Positions 59,338-64,000 of a DNA stretch of 64,000 nt are shown here, piece by piece. The number at the start of each line of letters is the position of its first letter. Position 1 is the first letter of the stretch. The stretch comes from Siderastrea siderea (lineage: Eukaryota; Cnidaria; Anthozoa; Scleractinia; Rhizangiidae), in assembly GCA_964030785.1 (NCBI GenBank), contig OZ034971.1, forward strand, positions 44,016,304 through 44,080,303, in the 5' to 3' direction. A model generated the notes under the pieces. The model did no database searches. It was not told the DNA's origin and saw nothing but the letters and a program-made list of their open reading frames with translations. The translations under genes and the position numbers were made by a program.

Positions 59338-61277
59338 CGCTCTAACCAACTGAGCTATCAAGCCAACTGGGAGCTGGTCAATTGAGAGTTCGTATTTATC
59401 CCGTATATGGTGAATAAATGAACATTAATATATGAAATTCATATATTTGAACTGCGGATAAAGATAGAATTATTGGAAGATCATCGCAGTCAAGGTATTT
59501 CAACCTAAGCGGTTGAAAAGAAGAAACCTGAAAAAATTCAGGCTTGAACGGGAAGCCTGAACCGCTTAGGTTGAAACACCTTCACTGCGATCATCTTCAC
59601 ATAATTCTATCTTTATCCGCAGTTCAAATATATTAATTTGATATATTAATGTTCATTTATTCACCATCTACGAGATAAAGACGAACTGTCAATTGACCAG
59701 CTCCCACTTGGCTTGATAGCTCAGTCGGTTAGAGCGCTGCACCGGTATCGCAGAGGTCATGGGTTCGATTCCCGTTCGATTCAAGCCTGAATTTTTTCAG
59801 GTTTCTTCTTTTCAACCGCTTAGGTTGAAACATCTTCACTGCAATGATCTTCACATAATTCTATCTTTATCCGCAGTTCAAATATATTAATTTCATATAT
59901 TAATGTTCATTAACATGTTAGAACGTACAAAAATAGAGAACATTGTGAGTTGCGATAAATTAGGACATTTTTTAGTCAATTTTTTAGTGCGAAGTAGACC
60001 ACAGGCAACTGAAGGTGTGTTGCTACGATATATCGCAAAAGAAGAGAGGTTTTGGGCTAAAAGGAGTTTTTTTTGCCAAAATTCGTGATCCGACTAAAGT
60101 TTTTCACCGATGTTGCAAAAACAGATAAAACTAGGTGAGTTTTAGTGGGTAATTTCTGAAGTCTAGTTATTTCTGAAGAGTGGGTTATTTCTGAGGTCTA
60201 AAGATTAAGGTCCCGTTTACAAGGAAGCGTCTACGTCTGTGCATAAATGTATCGAATGTTTTCCGTCCACAATGAAGCTGGTGACCACACCAAAACGATT
60301 CCAAAATACTAAAATTTCATGCTAAAAATCTCTTTTCACTTTACTGGTTAAAAACGTTCGAGATAAGTGTTTGTAAGGGCAAATGTCTCCCGTAAAATTA
60401 TAATTCCGGAATTGCCGTTAATTGTAAAATTCAGGTAAGCGTCAAAACATTCTACTGATAAAAATTTAGATGCGCAACTGATTTAGACAACAAGGAGAAG
60501 CGTTTTAAATTTCTCATACCAACTTAATTTCTTAATTTCGGTAGCTTTGAAATTTTTGGTTGGAACGTATGTTGTTACAAAAGAAAGAAGCACATTTCGT
60601 AAGGGCTGTTGTGATAATTTTAGCACTGCAAATGGATATTTAATGCGGTAAATGTCAGTTTGTCAACCCATTATTGTCAGTTAAGAAGACTAACCATTAA
60701 TTTGCCAGTAGATGGGTATTAAAAATAGTCATGAAGCGGGAATAAACATGATGCATAGGCATAATTTTTGTTTGTTTTAGTGTTTCTTTATTTCTGGCTA
60801 TTGCTCTTTTTCATCAGGAAAGTAATGCCAATTTCATCAAATGAATAAACATCTTGAGCAATTCTTCAATAATATCTCCAAATACGCTCTCGTCAACTGG
60901 AACCAGTGGGAAAATATGGTTTTCCAAACCTTTATCAACGTTAATAAACCTAGTATATGGCGATAACACTGTTATCTTGTTGAGGATTTTTGCGGGTCTT
61001 TGAGTCATCTTTAAGAAGCAAATGGTTATTACGTGTAGACAGGCATTAAGCACTGAAATATATTTAGTGAGAAAGACACACCAGTTAGTAGAATTTCAGT
61101 GGGGATGGCAAAATACAATACATATTGAGATAAGCTAAAGCTCAAAAGGAACCCTGAAGCCTTGCTTAGGTTTAACTGTAAAACGATTACATTCTCACCT
61201 GGAAATTCTGTTTCCCCCTCCCAAATATAACAGAACCAGACAAGTGAAAAATACGCTGCAATCAAAGAGTTGGCCAT
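50350..61277 (-). CDS. IL-1R-like receptor: signal peptide, two Ig domains, TM helix, TIR; 6 exons, 460 residues
   Basis: Exons: 61199-61277, 57022-57321, 55664-56005, 53432-53491, 52457-52573, 50350-50834. All introns are GT-AG and all are phase 1, joining to one 1383-nt frame. Residues 1-20 are a hydrophobic signal peptide. Ig1 (about 27-127) has LEC, VYWYK and GFYTC. Ig2 (about 127-240) has LEC, LTWHY and GEYVCQ. A Ser/Thr/Pro linker, a TM helix (about 267-287) and a basic stop-transfer run (RNRKLARKRR) follow. The cytoplasmic TIR (about 305-445) has FISYSSKD, IRDFELG and SNFCREEL. Several N-glycosylation sites lie in the Ig part. Receptors of this shape signal through TIR-TIR contact with adaptors such as MyD88; the ligand is unknown. 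Vertebrate IL-1 receptors have three Ig domains, cnidarian ones fewer. The start is the first ATG in frame (61277). A missed exon between 57321 and 61199 cannot be excluded. Confidence 0.9.
51167..51500. repeat. CTGA then GGTT tetranucleotide arrays
   Basis: (CTGA)n with GGCT variants to about 51365, then (GGTT)n variants at 51418-51490. Intronic in the Ig-TIR gene. Confidence 0.9.
52267..52320. repeat. ACAAT pentanucleotide microsatellite
   Basis: About ten CAATA units with one CAGTA change. Intronic. The Tyr/Cys/Ile-rich antisense frame is an artefact. Confidence 0.9.
54208..55621. mobile_element. Large foldback element, arms about 240 bp
   Basis: The left arm 54249-54485 is repeated in inverse at 55021-55260. 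The outer 155 bp or so are almost identical; the inner part is about 80% alike by eye. Each arm is itself partly palindromic (CCTGATACTTAGCCGACGAG against CTCGGCCTACGG...ATCAGG). A direct repeat, CTATACCCGGTTGG(A/G), lies outside at about 54211 and 55582. The 530-bp centre (54486-55020) has one short minus-strand frame with no known domain. Intronic in the Ig-TIR gene. Confidence 0.75.
55263..55550. repeat. AT microsatellites bracketing a hairpin
   Basis: Two (TA)n tracts (55263-55318 and 55481-55550) enclose a segment whose ends are inverse copies: TACACCCGTTTTCAAAAACA at 55317 and TGTTTTTGAAAACGGGTGTA near 55457. The tyrosine/isoleucine frames over it are artefacts. It lies about 110 bp from the Ig2 exon. 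Confidence 0.85.
58136..58210. repeat. Source-like copy of a 75-bp segment
   Basis: Begins GTTGAATAGTAAAATG and ends GGATAACCTCTGAC. A 70-bp near-identical copy lies at 58411-58480 inside a tRNA-like sequence. Confidence 0.85.
58270..58660 (-). mobile_element. tRNA-bearing foldback element, diverged copy
   Basis: The arms 58288-58329 and 58613-58655 are inverse (TTAGATGTAAGA, ATCATCGCAGTTATAGACG). Between them lies a minus-strand tRNA-like sequence (GGCATATTAGCTCAACTGG at the right, GGGTTCGAATCCCGT at the left) split by an extra 70 bp (58411-58480). Confidence 0.75.
58368..58509 (-). pseudogene. tRNA-like sequence interrupted by 70 bp
   Basis: The 5' part (acceptor, D-arm, A box) is at 58481-58509. 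The 3' part (T-arm, B box) is at about 58370-58410. The break falls in the anticodon arm. The insert matches 58136-58210. Confidence 0.7.
59211..59465 (-). repeat. tRNA-bearing repeat unit, minus orientation
   Basis: Same 250-bp unit as at 35536, ending in GAACTGCGGATAAAGATAG. Confidence 0.85.
59287..59364 (-). pseudogene. tRNA-Thr(GGT)-like sequence with 5-nt insertion
   Basis: 78 nt. As the 35611-35683 copy, but with five extra bases between the T-arm and the 3' acceptor strand (CCCGTTCGATTCAAGCC). Confidence 0.6.
59480..59620. repeat. Near-perfect palindrome joining two oppositely oriented repeat units
   Basis: ATCATCGCAGT, CAACCTAAGCGGTT and TTCAGGCTT on the left are mirrored by AAGCCTGAA, AACCGCTTAGGTTG and ACTGCGATCATC on the right. 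Confidence 0.85.
59575..59905 (+). repeat. tRNA-bearing repeat unit, plus orientation
   Basis: Inverse of the 59211 unit; carries the tRNA-like sequence at 59710-59787. Confidence 0.85.
59710..59787 (+). pseudogene. tRNA-Thr(GGT)-like sequence, plus strand
   Basis: 78 nt with the same extra five bases before the acceptor 3' strand as the 59287 copy. GGCTTGATAGCTCAGTCGG and GGGTTCGATTCCC supply the A and B boxes. Confidence 0.6.
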
Positions 61278-61762
61278 CGTAAAAGAAGGCAAAGCGCTGA
61301 TGCCATTTTTCAGTCCTCAAATTCAGCATGAGTGACGAAGTGGAACGGTATTGTGAATGAGGAGCTTCCCTTGGTATAGATAAGAACTAATCAGTTGTCT
61401 AAACGACGTGTGGAAACACTGTTTTTCTGAAATCGTGATGTCTGGTTTTCTTTTAAATTCATTGAAAAACGAGAAAGCCTTATGGGCATTTTAACGGTTC
61501 GTTCTGACCCTCCTCACCCCTAGGTTTCACAAATGTTTGCGCGATCCTGCATATTTATACGAACCGGCGTGACGAAAAGTGTGATTAAGTGACACAATAT
61601 TTTGACTATAGCGTTACTGGATGACGTAATGTTTAAACTCTGATGACTCAGTTAAATTTGACCTCTGATCGTTTGTTAAACGACTCAATGTGGTTTCTAT
61701 GCCGCTTTAGCCATATTAGGTACGTTGAATCTGGCCCGTAAAGGAATTTGTTAGATAGCTTT

Positions 61763-62430
61763 TGCTAACATTTTACATTTCATCGATGACGGGACATTGA
61801 CAAACAAGAAATAGATTTATTTTTTGAACAAGCAAATAGTTTTCATCCAACAATAAAATTTACAGCTCAAATTTTAGACAAGGAAATGACATTCCTTGGC
61901 ACAGTTGTTTATAAAGGAGAACGATTCCAAAAAGACGCTATCCTTGACATAAAAACTCACTTTAAAACCGACTGAAACATTTCAGTACACACATTACACC
62001 TCCTGTCACCCACCAGGTGTCACAAAAGGTTTTAACAAAGGCGAAGCTATTAGACTTCTACGAAAAAATTCCTCGGAAAAAAACTTTCCAGGAATCTCTC
62101 TCTAAATTCAAAACACGCGTTCTCGCGCGTGGATACCCTAAAAACTTAGTGGAGAGAATATTACCTCAAGTCTCCTTCGCCGGAAGACAGCCGGCTTTGA
62201 AACAAAAGAAAAAGATTCACGAGCAAATATTACCATTTGTCACGACATATCACCCAGGAAATAAAAACCTAAAAAATATACTGATGCACAAATGGAGTTT
62301 AATTCAAAATCAGCCATTGCTGAGGACCATTTTCAAAAAACTTCCTATTATATCATACAAGACAGGCAAATCAATAAAAGACATGCTCGTCAGAGCAAAG
62401 CTTTGAAGGCGCAATAACTTACACGTCGCA
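61763..62430 (+). pseudogene. Penelope-like reverse transcriptase fragment, frameshifted
   Basis: Across two frames the translation reads ETFQYTHYTSCHPPGVTKGF and KGEAIRLLRKNSSEKNF, then, in another frame, RVLARGYPKNLVERIL, PFVTTYHPG, LLRTIFKKLPIISYK and IKDMLVRAKL. This order is typical of the C-terminal part of Penelope-like reverse transcriptases. In the first frame, sequence before 61900 contains stops and only a weak FIDD-like piece remains. No GIY-YIG endonuclease follows. The longest open piece is 62017-62406. A dead fragment. Confidence 0.8.
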
Positions 62431-62577
62431 AACAAAATTCCACAGAGTCCGTGCAGGCCTGTCACGATTGTTATACCTTAGAGTTCTCCCTCGAGAAAAC
62501 CTGTGATGTGATTGGCTCGGTACACCCGGCACAGAGCCGCTTTGGAACGGTGCAGGTCAACAGTTGAAACTAATATT

Positions 62578-63265
62578 TGGGTGCGTTTCTTTGGGAGAAT
62601 CCGAAAACCGATTTGTGATCCCAGATCATATGGATTCTTCGACACCAAAGAAACGCAAAATCCGAAAAAGGATTATTTTGTCATGACAAGACAGGCTGGA
62701 GGCACGCAATATATATATCAGAACGATACTTCTCTCGTACTGCCCTAGAATTCAACTAGAATGGAATACAAATTATTTATAAACAGGGACAGTATCTGCA
62801 GTAGTTCAAGTGAACTAGCTATTTGCGTTCACAATTAGCAAAATCTGGTCCCTGAATTACAGAAATGGTACACAAATGAAGTTATCCTGACGTGTCAATG
62901 CTTCTGTCTGTACTTTTGAAGGAAACTTTCACAAATATACGGACCGGAAAAATCACCTGAGTTTTCTTTTTCATGATCGAATGTTTTGTCACGCAAGAAC
63001 GAGAGAAAATATGGCGAGACCAGTAAATTTGCATGGAAGACCGCTTGACAGATGTACTATTTTCGGATCCGTCAGCCAAAGAAACGCACGGATCATGAAT
63101 CCTAAAAATCCAGATTTAGATTTGATCTGATGTATCCACTCGGAGTATGGATTCTTCAGATCACTAATCCCTGATTAATCCATTTTCGGATTTAGGTAAA
63201 GAAACGCAAAATCCGTTTTTGGATACAAGAATCCGGATTTGGATTTTCCCAAAGAAACGCACCCA
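62578..63265. mobile_element. MITE with TGGGTGCGTTTCTTTGG termini
   Basis: The left end TGGGTGCGTTTCTTTGGG is inverse to the right end CCCAAAGAAACGCACCCA. Internal copies of AAAGAAACGCA near 62649, 63079 and 63202 suggest nested or rearranged copies. No gene inside; the target duplication is unclear. Confidence 0.7.
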
Positions 63266-64000
63266 TATATTTTTAAGTGTGAGGCAGATTTAGACTTGCT
63301 CGTTTCAAATTTTTTCTTCTATTTACTCGGTAGTATCTTTTTCTGTCTATTGAATGTATGTCATTAGATGCTACAAAAGAATCAGATAAAGAGAAAAAAC
63401 TATTGACTAGAAAAAACACCTGCTGCGGTGTAACTCGAGTCTCATTTCGGCTAAACAGGTGTTCTTTTCGTTAATTCAGATTTGCCACTTTATTCAGAGC
63501 TCGTCTTAAAATATTAAACGCAGGGGGAAACTCATCACCAGTGAACAGTGGGCGACTGCCATTTTAATGAGCATCATATAGCAATTAGGTAAAACATTCA
63601 AAAGGACAACATTGATTGCGACTGGGGAAAAAAATTATAATACTTTCCTAGTAAAGTTTCATTAAATTCTATAAATGAGTGAAGTGAACAGTGACTTAAT
63701 TCCTGGGCCACAAAGCTTTGCTGGTCAAGTTAGTTGGTGTATGCCAAAGAAAAGAAACTTCTACAAGGAATTTTGACAAAATTCGTCTAATCCCACCAAG
63801 TTAAGCGCTTTCAGCCGCCAAGCGTACTTTAAGCGGTTATAGTCAGCGTCGATCTAAAAATTAGACTTCAATTTTACTTTCTCCTTCCCCTAATTTATGC
63901 CGGGCTTTGTCTTCGAGGAGACCAGGAGCTGGGAAAAATAGTTTTAGAAATGAGAGCATTTTGTTGTCTCGGCAATTCATTTTTTCCCAGCCTTGGGACG
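63266..64000. other. Gene-free right end
   Basis: No open frame, splice pattern, tRNA or clear repeat that I can support. Confidence 0.5.

Noticed and set aside
61277..61292. Longer start for the Ig-TIR receptor at 61292
   Set aside because: The codon there is TTG, not ATG; the first ATG in frame is at 61277 and gives a normal signal peptide.

Overview
This looks like nuclear DNA from a cnidarian, most likely an anthozoan and probably a stony coral. The grounds are two spliced animal genes with GT-AG introns, a very long TPR-CHAT protein of the kind expanded in corals, an Ig-TM-TIR receptor of the cnidarian IL-1R-like type, and many foldback elements, tRNA-derived repeats, Penelope-like remnants and microsatellites. 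I cannot name the species.

Layout. (1) 1-4302: no supported gene; microsatellites. (2) 4303-9000, minus: a 1565-residue open frame with about 24 TPRs and a C-terminal CHAT protease-like domain. (3) 9001-14080: gene-free, with one foldback repeat and poly-C and CAGT tracts. (4) 14635-43941, minus: a complete 14-exon gene of the MRL family (Mig-10/RIAM/lamellipodin). I rebuilt it from splice sites and reading phase; it gives 905 residues with RA, PH and proline-rich parts. Its introns hold a full-length L1-type LINE (29524-35092, antisense to the gene, 15-bp target-site duplication), a short retroinsertion next to the PH exon, several MITEs, tandem arrays and a tandem pair of tRNA-bearing repeats. 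(5) 44000-50330: intergenic or 5' region with MITEs and possible non-coding first exons. (6) 50350-61277, minus: a complete 6-exon gene for a 460-residue single-pass receptor: signal peptide, two Ig domains, TM helix, TIR domain. Its introns hold a large inverted repeat, AT microsatellites and more tRNA-bearing foldback units. (7) 61300-64000: a decayed Penelope-like reverse transcriptase fragment and a MITE.

Functionally, the MRL protein would link Ras/Rap GTPases and membrane phosphoinositides to talin and actin regulators. The Ig-TIR receptor is a candidate innate immune or inflammatory receptor. The TPR-CHAT protein may be a scaffold or protease-like signalling protein. Nothing in the sequence ties the three into one pathway.

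Most notable observations: tRNA-like sequences carried inside foldback elements, one split by a 70-bp templated copy of nearby DNA; a tandem duplication that copied the end of a coding exon with its splice donor, producing 27-nt pseudo-microexons; and five hammerhead-like cores scattered through the window.
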